Positions 43,994 through 52,313 of a stretch of 64,000 nt of DNA are shown one piece after another. Under the pieces are notes generated by a model. It ran no database searches, had not been told where the DNA came from, and was given only the letters and a program-made list of their open reading frames with translations. This stretch comes from Bacillota bacterium. GTDB taxonomy: Bacteria > Bacillota > Negativicutes > DSM-13327. Where the stretch lies: assembly GCA_017889585.1 (NCBI GenBank), contig JAGFZX010000008.1, forward strand, positions 62,001 to 126,000, read 5' to 3'. A program made the position numbers and the translations under genes. Each line of letters opens with the position of its first letter. Positions within the stretch are counted from its first letter, which is position 1.

Positions 43994-44896
43994 ATGATAA
44001 GATTGTTACGTGAAGAAAAGGGAGCGGCGATTGTGATCGTTGCGCTCTCCATGACGGTTATGATGGGTTTCGCTGCCCTCATCGTTGATGTGGGTAACAT
44101 GTATTTAAATAAGACTCGTCTCGTGAATATGGCAGATGCAGCTGCACTAGCAGGTGTGCAGGATTTGCCTGGTGATCCTCAGTCGGCAGTCGACAGTGCC
44201 TATAGTTATGCGGCGCAGAATGGCATGGATGGTGATGTGGTTGGGGTAAGTATTAGCAATAATAATACTGTTTTAACAGTAAATGCTAATCGGACAGTAC
44301 CCTTCTTTTTTGGTAAAGTTTTTGAGATGATCTCAGCGAATGTCGGGGCGCGAGCGGTTGCAGCGATCAGACCAATTACAGGAGCTAGCGGTGTAGTGCC
44401 TTTTGGTGTTGCAAAACAACAATTTATCTATGGTCAAACCTATACTTTAAAGGAAGGTGGAGGCAGTGGCTACAGTGGTAATTTTGGGGCACTTGCACTA
44501 GGTGGAAGTGGATCACCTGTATACCAGAATAATATCAAAAAAGGCTATAGCAAACAGCTGCATATTGGTGATTGGGTATCAACTGAGACAGGCAATATGT
44601 CTGGACCTACCAGTGAAGGTGTGGACTATCGAATGGCTTTGGACCCGGCAGCCACTTTTGAGACGAAGGGAGAAGGCTCACCTCGGATACTCATAGTACC
44701 TGTCATTGATTCATTAGACGTAAATGGGCGTAGTGATGTACTGATTGTAGGTTTTGCCGCTTTTTTCTTGGAAGGGGTAGGCGAAAGTGGCAATGACAAT
44801 TATGTAACAGGCAAGTTTATGCAGATGGTAATTCCCGGAGATATTAGCACTGAGGTTACTGGTTATGGTTTATATGGTTCTACTCTGATTCAGTGA
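43994..44896 (+). CDS. tadG: TadG-like pilus-assembly protein
   Basis: About 300 residues. N-terminal EEKGAAIVIVALSMTVMMGFAALIVDVGNMYLNKTRLVNMADAAALAGVQDL is the typical TadE/G-type anchor with the DUF2134-like downstream region (VPFFFGKVF, IRPITGASGVVPFGV). The remainder is Gly/Ser-rich and extracytoplasmic. The stop of tadE (TAG 43982-43984) is part of the SD TAGGTGG before ATG 43994. It probably caps or anchors pili in the envelope. Confidence 0.8.
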   Translation: MIRLLREEKGAAIVIVALSMTVMMGFAALIVDVGNMYLNKTRLVNMADAAALAGVQDLPGDPQSAVDSAYSYAAQNGMDGDVVGVSISNNNTVLTVNANRTVPFFFGKVFEMISANVGARAVAAIRPITGASGVVPFGVAKQQFIYGQTYTLKEGGGSGYSGNFGALALGGSGSPVYQNNIKKGYSKQLHIGDWVSTETGNMSGPTSEGVDYRMALDPAATFETKGEGSPRILIVPVIDSLDVNGRSDVLIVGFAAFFLEGVGESGNDNYVTGKFMQMVIPGDISTEVTGYGLYGSTLIQ

Positions 44897-44908
44897 AAGG
44901 TGAGAATG

Positions 44909-46276
44909 ATGTCACTACTAAAACGTTTGGAATCGCAAAAACAAACAGAACAGTCTGCTCAATGTAAAGATAAGGGTAAGCCTGTTATTCAAGTCAAGGT
45001 TGACCCTTTCCAAAGTCTTAAAGGGCGTATTCATAAGCGTATTGTTGATGAGATGAGTCTAGAAGAAAGCAAAGGTCTTACTGACAAAAACGTGGATAAA
45101 CAGTTATTGGAAGATTTCGTAGCCAGGGTTTCTAATGTGGTGATGGATGAGGAAACTGTACCTGTCCTGCGAGGCGATCGTAGCCGAGTCATTATTGAAA
45201 TCGTGGATGAAGTTCTGGGGTTTGGACCAATTGATCCCTTGCTGAAAGATGATAGCGTATCTGAGGTCATGGTTAATAGCGCCAGTCAAGTATATGTTGA
45301 ACGTAAAGGTAAGCTGGTATTGACGGATGTATGTTTTCGTGATGATGCCCATGTTATGCAAGTGATTGAAAAAATTGTTGCCCCCTTGGGGCGGCGTGTT
45401 GATGAAAGTTCTCCCATGGTTGATGCACGCCTTCCTGATGGCTCCCGAGTGAATGCCATTATTCCGCCACTAGCACTCCGGGGACCGTGTATTACCATCC
45501 GTAAATTTGCCAAAGATCCTTTGCAGATTCACAATTTAGTTGACTTTGGCACCTTGACCCAGGAAATGGCTGATTTCTTGCGGGCTTGTGTGGAAGGTAA
45601 GCTTAATATTGTAGTATCAGGGGGAACAGGTTCAGGTAAAACGACCACTCTTAATATATTATCCTCTTTTATTCCTGATGATGAGCGTATTGTTACGATT
45701 GAGGATGCAGCTGAGCTGCAACTGCGTCAGGATCATGTTGTAAAACTAGAAACCCGTCCGGCAAATATTGAAGGCAAAGGTGCTATTAGTATGCGGGAAC
45801 TAGTGAAAAACTCCTTGAGGATGCGGCCAGATCGGATTGTAGTAGGAGAGGTTAGAAGCGGCGAGGCCCTAGATATGTTGCAGGCGATGAATACTGGTCA
45901 TGATGGTTCCTTGACAACAGGTCATGCAAACAGTCCAAGGGATATGATTAGCCGTCTGGAAACGATGGTATTGATGGCTGGCCTAGACCTCCCCGTAAGG
46001 GCTATCCGTGAACAAATTGCTTCGGCCGTTGACCTGGTCCTCCAACAGACTCGTCTGCAGGACGGTAGTCGCCGTATTACTCACTTGACTGAAGTGCAAG
46101 GTATGGAAGGTGAGGTCATTACTCTGCAGGATATTTTCATCTTTGAACAAAAAGGCAAAGATGAAAATAATAAAATTATCGGGAATTTTAAGCCCACAGG
46201 CATTAGGCCTAAGTTTATGGATAAACTTGCTGCTAATGGTATTAATCTACCGAATGAGGTTTTTTGGCCAAAGTGA
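44909..46276 (+). CDS. tadA: TadA/CpaF pilus assembly ATPase
   Basis: About 455 residues. N-terminal domain with DEVLGFGPIDPLLKDDSVSEVMVN, then a secretion ATPase core with Walker A SGGTGSGKTTTLN, IVTIEDAAELQL, NSLRMRPDRIVVGEVRSGEAL and the His box TGHDGSLTTGHANS. It powers both extension and retraction of Flp pili in known systems. AAAGG precedes tandem ATGs, with ATG 44909 best spaced. It follows tadG by 12 nt. In many tad loci tadA stands between tadZ and tadB, but here it has moved beside tadC. Confidence 0.94.
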   Translation: MSLLKRLESQKQTEQSAQCKDKGKPVIQVKVDPFQSLKGRIHKRIVDEMSLEESKGLTDKNVDKQLLEDFVARVSNVVMDEETVPVLRGDRSRVIIEIVDEVLGFGPIDPLLKDDSVSEVMVNSASQVYVERKGKLVLTDVCFRDDAHVMQVIEKIVAPLGRRVDESSPMVDARLPDGSRVNAIIPPLALRGPCITIRKFAKDPLQIHNLVDFGTLTQEMADFLRACVEGKLNIVVSGGTGSGKTTTLNILSSFIPDDERIVTIEDAAELQLRQDHVVKLETRPANIEGKGAISMRELVKNSLRMRPDRIVVGEVRSGEALDMLQAMNTGHDGSLTTGHANSPRDMISRLETMVLMAGLDLPVRAIREQIASAVDLVLQQTRLQDGSRRITHLTEVQGMEGEVITLQDIFIFEQKGKDENNKIIGNFKPTGIRPKFMDKLAANGINLPNEVFWPK

Positions 46277-46299
46277 GCCAAATAAAGGTGGTGAACGAC

Positions 46300-47226
46300 A
46301 TGGTGATTCTCATTGCAGTGCTCGCGTCTATTACTATTTTTTTACTGGGATACCTATTCCTTAGTGCCTATGTACCGGCACAGGGGGCTATTGAGATGAG
46401 ACTTAAAGCCTTAGAGACTGGGAATCAAGGGCGCAGCGATATTGATGAGGAATTAGCTAAACCATTTTCCAAGCGCATCTTATCGCCAGTGACCAAGAGT
46501 TTAGCTGAAACCTTCATGAGGCTAGCTCCTCAGTCCCTTAGACGGAGTCTGGAAGAACGCATGGTCATGGCTGGTGGCTTTGGTCAGTTAAGCGTGGATG
46601 AATTTTTTCTATTGTGTGGTTTTTTGGCAGTCTGTTTACCAGGGGTTATTGGATTATTGCTCATTGTAAGTAAAGTGCCTGCTAATAAGGTAGTGGGTTT
46701 GAGCATGATTTTTTTTGTTATAGGACTGATTATACCAATTATGATGCTCGCTCAGAAGATTGCTGCACGTAAACTAAGTATTCAAAAGGATTTACCAGAT
46801 GTACTTGATTTGTTGACAGTTAGTGTGGAAGCTGGTCTTGGCTTTGATGGAGCCTTAGCCAAATTAACGGAAAAGATGAAAGGCGCGTTGGTTGACGAGT
46901 TTAACCGAGTACTCCAGGAAATCCGTATGGGCGTAAGTCGTCGCGATGCCCTGGCAAGCTTAGGAATACGTTGCGCTGTTTCTGATTTGTCAATGTTTAC
47001 TACATCCCTAATACAAGCTGATCAGTTGGGGGTTAGTATTGGTAATGTTCTGAGAGTACAGTCTGCTAGCATGCGGGAAAAACGCAAACAGCAGGCCGAA
47101 GAAAAAGCTATGAAGGCACCGATTAAAATGATGCTTCCCCTCGTCTTGTTTATCTTTCCTACAATTTTCATTGTGCTTCTTGGGCCAGCAGTGATTCAGA
47201 TTGCTAAAACCTTTGCTGATAAGTAA
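46300..47226 (+). CDS. tadC: TadC inner-membrane platform protein
   Basis: About 308 residues. An N-terminal helix, a pair of helices near residues 105-155, a T2SSF domain (LPDVLDLLTVSVEAGLGFDGALAKLTEKMKGALVDEFNRVLQEIRMGVSRRDAL, TTSLIQADQLGVSIGNVLRVQSASMREKRKQQAEEKAMKAPIKMM) and a C-terminal helix. Partner of TadB. AAAGGTGGT lies 7 nt before ATG 46300, so this start is preferred to an in-frame one overlapping tadA. It is the last gene of the locus before a terminator. Confidence 0.92.
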   Translation: MVILIAVLASITIFLLGYLFLSAYVPAQGAIEMRLKALETGNQGRSDIDEELAKPFSKRILSPVTKSLAETFMRLAPQSLRRSLEERMVMAGGFGQLSVDEFFLLCGFLAVCLPGVIGLLLIVSKVPANKVVGLSMIFFVIGLIIPIMMLAQKIAARKLSIQKDLPDVLDLLTVSVEAGLGFDGALAKLTEKMKGALVDEFNRVLQEIRMGVSRRDALASLGIRCAVSDLSMFTTSLIQADQLGVSIGNVLRVQSASMREKRKQQAEEKAMKAPIKMMLPLVLFIFPTIFIVLLGPAVIQIAKTFADK

Positions 47227-47277
47227 ATAAATGGAATTGGATTTTATTTTACCATTATTTTGTTCTCTCAAGGGTAA

Positions 47278-47312
47278 AAAGCCGCTTAAAACTTATCGTT
47301 TTAAGTGGCTTT
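47278..47312 (+). terminator. Intrinsic terminator of the tad operon
   Basis: AAAGCCGCTTAAAAC (47278-47292) pairs with GTTTTAAGTGGCTTT (47298-47312), one G-U pair. Confidence 0.85.
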
Positions 47313-47481
47313 CTAGATGTATTTTCACGCCAACTCCTTATAAGTTTTTTACAAAGACAGGTACGTATGGTAAAATATTACCATGAACCGCCCCATAAGC
47401 TGTTAAATCCAATGATTGGGCGCAAAACGGCTATTCACATGGAATCTCGATATATCAATGATGAATGATGTCTAGAGCCTC

Positions 47482-47634
47482 TTATGATAGTACTGCTCGC
47501 TCCCAAAATTTTGGATCCTGCGTTATATCTTTAAATGCAGGTGTAGAAACTAGCTGCTCATGCTCGTCTGTAGTCGGATTGTTCACTGTATTGGCAAGAT
47601 CCTCGCCAGGAGATGATAAATCATCTTTAAACAT
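47482..47634 (-). CDS. Small acidic protein (50 aa), unknown
   Basis: On the minus strand AAAGGGGGAG lies 5 nt before an ATG opening a 50-codon frame: MFKDDLSSPGEDLANTVNN..., then an acidic middle and a C-terminus with DPKFWERAVLS. It is hydrophilic and acidic with no Cys. It is divergent from the LysR gene at 47773 with a 138-nt gap, the classic arrangement of a LysR target. I recognise no family. A longer frame on the opposite strand here has no ribosome site and is a shadow. Confidence 0.5.
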   Translation of the reverse strand: MFKDDLSSPGEDLANTVNNPTTDEHEQLVSTPAFKDITQDPKFWERAVLS

Positions 47635-47772
47635 TTTAAGCTCCCCCTTTATAATATTTTGCGAGTTGATAGGTTTCGCTGGAAATATTATATAATTGGG
47701 ATTTTCCTAAGTGAAATACACAGTTGTGATAGCGACAATAACCATATGTTATTGACCTGATAGGAGGGTGTT

Positions 47773-48699
47773 TTGGAAATAAACCAGTTATTATATTTTC
47801 TTGAAGTCGCAAAACAGAAAAGTTTTACTGGTGCTTCCAAATCCTTATATGTGTCTCAACCGGCAATAAGTAAAATGATTCGAATGCTTGAAGACGAATT
47901 GGGTGTCCTGTTATTTAATCGTTCTTCTCATTATGTGGAGCTAACTGATTACGGTATAGTGGTCCAAGGCCAAGTACAGAAAGTGGTCCAAGCAATTCAG
48001 GATATACAAACTGAACTGAATGATATTACGAACCTACAAAAAGGAGACATTCGCATTGGAATCCCTCCTATGGTAGGTGAAATGTTTTTCTCAGGAATAA
48101 TTGGTCTTTTTCACCAGCAGTATCCTAATATCAGAATGAAACTTTTTGAATCAGGTTCTAAAGCCATTGAAGCAGGGGTTGAAGATGGAAATCTGGATGT
48201 CGGAGTCGCCGTATTGCCTGTTAATGAAAGCAAATTTGAAGTCTATGAAATTGCTAAGAGTCCTATTATGTTAATTGTAAACAATAACCATCCTTTATCC
48301 AACCAAAAAAATGTTAAGTTTTCCGACTTAAAAGACGAAGAATTTGTATTATATAGACAAGATTTCGGTCTATATAAGCCAATATACGACGCCTGTATTG
48401 GCGCTGGTTTTGAGCCAAATATTGTATGCGAAACCTCACAGTGGGAATTTATGGTTAACATCGTTTCAGATCATCTGGGCATAGCCTTTTTACCCCTAAA
48501 GGTTTGTGAAAAATTAAGTAGTACCAATATTAAGATTATAAGCGTAGATTCTCCTCCAATCTATTGGCATTTAGGCATAATATGGCGAAAGGGTACGTAC
48601 TTGTCACAGGCATCTCGTTCCTGGATAAACTTTGCCAAATTGCAAGTTGTTGATATAACCAAACAGCTGGATTTTTGGAATCACGCAGTAATGTCATAA
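47773..48699 (+). CDS. LysR-family transcriptional regulator
   Basis: 308 residues. N-terminal winged HTH (LLYFLEVAKQKSFTGASKSLYVSQPAISKMIRMLEDELGVLLFNR) and a periplasmic-binding-like effector domain (IRIGIPPMVGEMFFSGIIGLFHQQYPNIRMKLFESGS). It belongs near the CynR/YofA type. TTG 47773 has AGGAGG 5-6 nt upstream. The effector is unknown. The small divergent gene at 47482-47634 is the likeliest local target. Confidence 0.9.
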   Translation: MEINQLLYFLEVAKQKSFTGASKSLYVSQPAISKMIRMLEDELGVLLFNRSSHYVELTDYGIVVQGQVQKVVQAIQDIQTELNDITNLQKGDIRIGIPPMVGEMFFSGIIGLFHQQYPNIRMKLFESGSKAIEAGVEDGNLDVGVAVLPVNESKFEVYEIAKSPIMLIVNNNHPLSNQKNVKFSDLKDEEFVLYRQDFGLYKPIYDACIGAGFEPNIVCETSQWEFMVNIVSDHLGIAFLPLKVCEKLSSTNIKIISVDSPPIYWHLGIIWRKGTYLSQASRSWINFAKLQVVDITKQLDFWNHAVMS

Positions 48700-48755
48700 T
48701 ATTAGCGAGTTATAAAAGGATATTCTCATTAACTAGATAAAAATAAGACATAGCT

Positions 48756-48792
48756 AAAAAGCGCAAGAGCATTACGCCTCTTGCGCTTTTTT
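48756..48792 (+). terminator. Intrinsic terminator of the LysR gene
   Basis: AAAAAGCGCAAGAG pairs with CTCTTGCGCTTTTT around an 8-nt loop, ending in eight T. Confidence 0.92.
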
Positions 48793-48815
48793 TTATAGAA
48801 TATATAAGTTTTACG

Positions 48816-48877
48816 AACCGCAGAGGGGTTGTAATAACAATCTTTTTTCCGTATTCTCTGCGTCCCTATGGTTTTTA
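48816..48877. repeat. Dispersed imperfect palindrome, family R3
   Basis: AACCGCAGAGGG on the left is mirrored by CTCTGCGTCCCTATGGTT on the right, close in words to the repeat at 5101. The rest of the 345-bp gap up to 49046 shows only A/T-rich DNA that must hold the next promoter. Confidence 0.5.
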
Positions 48878-49045
48878 TATTTGTAGTTATGTTTGTTTTA
48901 AAGGACACAGTAATGTTTCTCCTATCCAATGTTGGAAGTGAGGTTATTTATATTTCTAAGGTTTTTCGCATATGCTAAAACAAGCTTATATCATTAATCT
49001 AACGAGGCAAATGTTGTTAAATATTATATTGGAAGGTGTGTTATC

Positions 49046-49795
49046 TTGAGTAAGTATATCAAAATTAGTTTTAGGTCAATCATTGTTATATTGATCTGCT
49101 TGTGTACAATACACTCTAGCTCCGCTGGTAATAAGTGTTCTATTCCAGTTCTCGTATATCATCGCATAGGTTATAATTCTAATGCACTGACAGTAACACC
49201 TGAGCGTCTATTTTTGGATTTAACTAAATTAAAACAAAATGGGTATGAAACCATTTCTTTAAAAACCTTCGAAGAGTATTTGTTAGGAAAAGAAATCCAA
49301 ATGCCAGCAAAACCTATTCTGATAACCTTTGATGATTCCTATCAGGATAATTATAATTATGCTTTTCCTATTCTTAAGCAGAATAATTGCATAGCAACGT
49401 TTTTTGTCATTACAGGGTTTATTGACAAATACAGTGATCGGCTAACAGCACAACAAATAAAAGAAATGTATACTTCTGGTATGAATTTTGGATCTCATAC
49501 TGTATCCCATGCTGCTTTATCTGAAGAATCTCAAGATCTTGTTTGGAACGAGCTATTCTATTCTAAACAAACTTTAGAAAAAACGTTAGGAATAGAGATC
49601 GACGCTATAGCTTATCCGGCTGGATGCTATAATTCGGAAACCATTCGAATTGCAACTGGATTAGGTTATAGTAGGGGATTTACAGTTAGACCGGGAATTT
49701 GCAAACAAGAAGACCCACCATTTGTTATCCCACGCATACCTATTTTTAGCTATACAAAAGATGTTTTAGACGCCATAGATAATATCCAAATGTAA
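49046..49795 (+). CDS. Secreted polysaccharide deacetylase (NodB fold)
   Basis: 249 residues. Signal sequence (SIIVILICLCTIHSSSAG), then the NodB motifs: PVLVYHRI, ITFDDSYQDNY (catalytic Asp and metal Asp), GSHTVSHAAL (metal His pair), and AYPAGCYN. It removes acetyl groups from N-acetyl sugars, of peptidoglycan or an exopolysaccharide such as PNAG. The Cys in the signal region might be lipidated but no clean lipobox is seen. TTG 49046 follows AAGGTG. It is monocistronic by appearance. Confidence 0.88.
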   Translation: MSKYIKISFRSIIVILICLCTIHSSSAGNKCSIPVLVYHRIGYNSNALTVTPERLFLDLTKLKQNGYETISLKTFEEYLLGKEIQMPAKPILITFDDSYQDNYNYAFPILKQNNCIATFFVITGFIDKYSDRLTAQQIKEMYTSGMNFGSHTVSHAALSEESQDLVWNELFYSKQTLEKTLGIEIDAIAYPAGCYNSETIRIATGLGYSRGFTVRPGICKQEDPPFVIPRIPIFSYTKDVLDAIDNIQM

Positions 49796-50036
49796 TGGCA
49801 ACGATGCCTATAACTCTTTTTCAAGCAAGATGGTATATAATGTTGCTCTTATAATGATAAATAATGGTTTAAATTGGCATCAGTTCATAACTAGTCCTAT
49901 TGATGTAAGATGATCTAGCGTGATACAATAATACGCAAGGCTTTAATCATGAAGAGTAATCCTAGAGTTTTTTACGTTCACGAATCCACGAAGGATAACG
50001 AGTGGTAGAAATTACCTCTCGTCTTTTGTATTTTTT
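49796..50036. other. Intergenic DNA with an imperfect hairpin, no gene
   Basis: Besides unremarkable A/T-rich sequence it contains ACGAGTGGTA/TTACCTCTCGT (about 49998-50022), with TTCACGAATCCACGAAGG words just before it. No open frame with a ribosome site is seen. Confidence 0.35.
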
Positions 50037-50132
50037 ACGGAATCAGATAGTATAACACTTTGCGGTTCCAAGTAAAGGAAACTAAGGCTTTAGCCTGCAT
50101 TGAGGCTTGGCGAAAGCCAAGTTTTCTTTATG
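50037..50132 (+). repeat. Dispersed repeat family R2, copy C
   Basis: It begins CGGAATCA..AGTATAACACTTT like copy A (36353), keeps the GCCTGCAT core and ends with GGCTTGG-CGAA-AGCCAAGTTTTC. It lies about 92 nt before larC. Confidence 0.75.
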
Positions 50133-50224
50133 ACGTTATTTATAAATAGGAGCAGTAGTCTTCTTCTAAGAGATAAAGTAGCTGCTAGTGAGTAACGTTT
50201 AATTCAATCATTGAGGTGAATATA

Positions 50225-50965
50225 ATGACAACAATTTATTTGGACTGTTTCTCAGGTATTAGTGGAAATATGATGATAGGGGCTTTACTTGATGCTGGCC
50301 TGCCTTTCGAATACTTACAGGCAGAGATTAGTAAGCTGCCGATTTCTTCTTATCAACTCATTAGCAAACAAGTAACGAAACGGGGTATCAGTGCTCGCTA
50401 TTTTAATGTTGAGCTAAAAAGATCATGGTTTCAAAAATCTCGCAACCTCTATAATGTTCGTGAAATTATTAATAACAGCAGTTTATCTGAGACGGTGAAA
50501 AATGGTGCTATTTCAGTCTTTTCTATACTGGCCGAGGCAGAGGCCAAAGTTCATGGGATGCCTATTGATAAAGTGCACTTTCATGAAGTTGGTGCAATTG
50601 ATTGCATTATAGATATTGTAGGTACCTTTATTGGCCTTGAATTTTTAGGCGTGGAAAGTGTACATGCCTCGCCTCTCCACGCTGGCGGGGGATTTGTAAA
50701 ATGCCAGCACGGACGTATGCCAGTTCCTGCTCCAGCGACAGCTGAACTATTAAAAGGTATTCCTTTCTATACGGGGGATATTAAACGAGAATTAGTTACC
50801 CCTACTGGTGCAGCTATAGTAGCAAAGTTAGCAAAATCTTTCGGGCATGTATCTAAACAGCTAAAAGTTAAGCGAATTGCTTATGGTTCAGGCTCTATGG
50901 ATCTTGAGATTCCCAATGTTCTACGTCTTTATCTGGGAGATTTAGAAGAGAGTATTGGGATATAG
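50225..50965 (+). CDS. larC: LarC N-terminal-domain-only protein
   Basis: 246 residues from ATG 50225 (GAGGTG 6 nt upstream). It matches the N-terminal part of LarC, the cyclometallase that inserts nickel into the pincer cofactor of lactate racemase: IYLDCFSGISGNMMIGALLDAGL, KVHFHEVGAIDCIIDIVG, PVPAPATAELLKGIPFY, RELVTPTGAAI and AYGSGSMDLEIPNVLRL. Full-length LarC continues with a CTP-binding domain of about 150 residues, and here the frame stops at TAG right after the first domain. No second domain is found downstream in any frame. larA, larB and larE are not in the window. Confidence 0.85.
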   Translation: MTTIYLDCFSGISGNMMIGALLDAGLPFEYLQAEISKLPISSYQLISKQVTKRGISARYFNVELKRSWFQKSRNLYNVREIINNSSLSETVKNGAISVFSILAEAEAKVHGMPIDKVHFHEVGAIDCIIDIVGTFIGLEFLGVESVHASPLHAGGGFVKCQHGRMPVPAPATAELLKGIPFYTGDIKRELVTPTGAAIVAKLAKSFGHVSKQLKVKRIAYGSGSMDLEIPNVLRLYLGDLEESIGI

Positions 50966-51003
50966 GAGTAGGCTTTTAATACAGTAAATAAGTTGGTGGA
51001 TGT

Positions 51004-51342
51004 ATGTGTATAAAAAACAGAACCAAGGGCACAGTGGTGGCTGAGCATGTATACTCAGCTGATACCTTTTGGCAACGGTTAAAAGGTTTATTGGGAACTA
51101 GCTCCCTGCCTATCGGACATGGACTGATCATTGCACCATGTAGTAGCGTGCATACTATTGGTATGAATTATCCTATTGATGTGTTATTTGTGGATGGCAA
51201 TCATTGTATTATAAAAATTGTAGAGAATATGCTGCCAGGTAAAGTCAGTATGGCCTCAGGCAGTAAGTATGTGGTGGAATTACCAACTGGTACTGCTCGC
51301 TTGGCAGCATGTTCTATTGGTGATAGTTTAGAATTACAGTAG
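51004..51342 (+). CDS. DUF192 family protein
   Basis: 112 residues, the full DUF192 length, with FWQRLKGLLG, GHGLIIAPCSSVHTIGMNYPIDVLFVD and KYVVELPTGTA. The family is small and beta-rich and has no firm biochemical role; this copy has no signal peptide. It lies 38 nt after larC with GGTGG upstream and ends at a terminator, so it is probably co-transcribed with larC. Confidence 0.85.
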   Translation: MCIKNRTKGTVVAEHVYSADTFWQRLKGLLGTSSLPIGHGLIIAPCSSVHTIGMNYPIDVLFVDGNHCIIKIVENMLPGKVSMASGSKYVVELPTGTARLAACSIGDSLELQ

Positions 51343-51361
51343 GGCGCAGTGCGCCCTTTTT
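51342..51361 (+). terminator. Intrinsic terminator after DUF192
   Basis: GGGCGCAGTGCGCCC (51342-51356) followed by six T (51357-51362), starting at the last base of the stop codon. Confidence 0.85.
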
Positions 51362-51365
51362 TACA

Positions 51366-52127
51366 TCATACAATCCACTCATCTTCCTTACGCTTAGATA
51401 CTTCCCATGGAAACCAAGTTGCCTTTGTACAATAGACGCAGGCTGATGATGGTCGATTTAGAAACTCTAAAATATCAGCGGCAAGAACATTTGTATGAAT
51501 ATCAATGTAGCTGTCTCCAGGTATATTCACTCCCAATTTTTTATTAGCAATACTCGATAAAGCAGGAATACGACAATGAAAAACCTTGCCATCTCTTAAA
51601 AAAGTACAAAAGCGATTTCCACATTGTTTGAAAGTGGAATATTTATCAGAATCACCTGAAGCATTAAGATCTTTACGAAAATTAAAGACATCAGTAAAGT
51701 TAATTGGAATCCCATATTGTAATGCAGATAAGATGTATGAAGACATCTTATCTCTTGCTATCGGATATACAGAGATATCTAAGGTGACGTTATTTTTTTG
51801 AAGAGTTTCATAAAAAATACAATTCATAGAAGGTAATAAAATTCCGTTAGTGACTATACAAATTGTGCTATGGGGAAAAAAACGGCGTGTTTCTTCGGCA
51901 AAAGTTGCTACCAAGGGATGGAGAAGCGGTTCACCGCCCATAATTCTAATTTTTGATATAGTTGTAAAAAGTTCAGATAAACGCTTCATATCTCTAAGAA
52001 ATGTATCAATTATCAAATTGTTTTCGTCAGCAATTGGGCAAAAATGGCTACAACCTTTACAATTTAAATTACAATGATCAGTCAAATGAAATTCTAAATA
52101 GGGTAAAGTTGTATTAGAATCACTCAT
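51366..52127 (-). CDS. Radical SAM protein with C-terminal Cys pair
   Basis: 253 residues. Radical SAM motif CNLNCKGCSHFC (CxxxCxxC plus an extra Cys), IRIMGGEPLLHP, ICIVTNG, and C-terminal cysteines in FCTFLRDGKVFHCRIPAL and CVYCTKATWFPW that could bind an auxiliary cluster. It is short for the class. Related proteins occur next to glycosyltransferases in surface-polysaccharide regions, and a glycosyltransferase is divergent from it here. The substrate is unknown. SD AGGAGG precedes ATG. Confidence 0.8.
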   Translation of the reverse strand: MSDSNTTLPYLEFHLTDHCNLNCKGCSHFCPIADENNLIIDTFLRDMKRLSELFTTISKIRIMGGEPLLHPLVATFAEETRRFFPHSTICIVTNGILLPSMNCIFYETLQKNNVTLDISVYPIARDKMSSYILSALQYGIPINFTDVFNFRKDLNASGDSDKYSTFKQCGNRFCTFLRDGKVFHCRIPALSSIANKKLGVNIPGDSYIDIHTNVLAADILEFLNRPSSACVYCTKATWFPWEVSKRKEDEWIV

Positions 52128-52313
52128 GCAAATCCTCCTTAGAAGCCCTATTTAATGTAGTCCATCTTATGCAAAGTGTAAGGAGAGTGTTCTTGACGTT
52201 GTGATGTACCTGCTCCGCCGTCCAACACTATGATGGATAAAGGCTAACAGCTCTTGCCAGTGATGAATATGATATAGCAAAAGCTGCAAATATAGTTATG
52301 GAGCGTGAAAGGA

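Noticed and set aside
47465-47695. 76-codon plus-strand frame
   Set aside because: No ribosome site; it is antisense to the well-supported 50-aa minus-strand frame.
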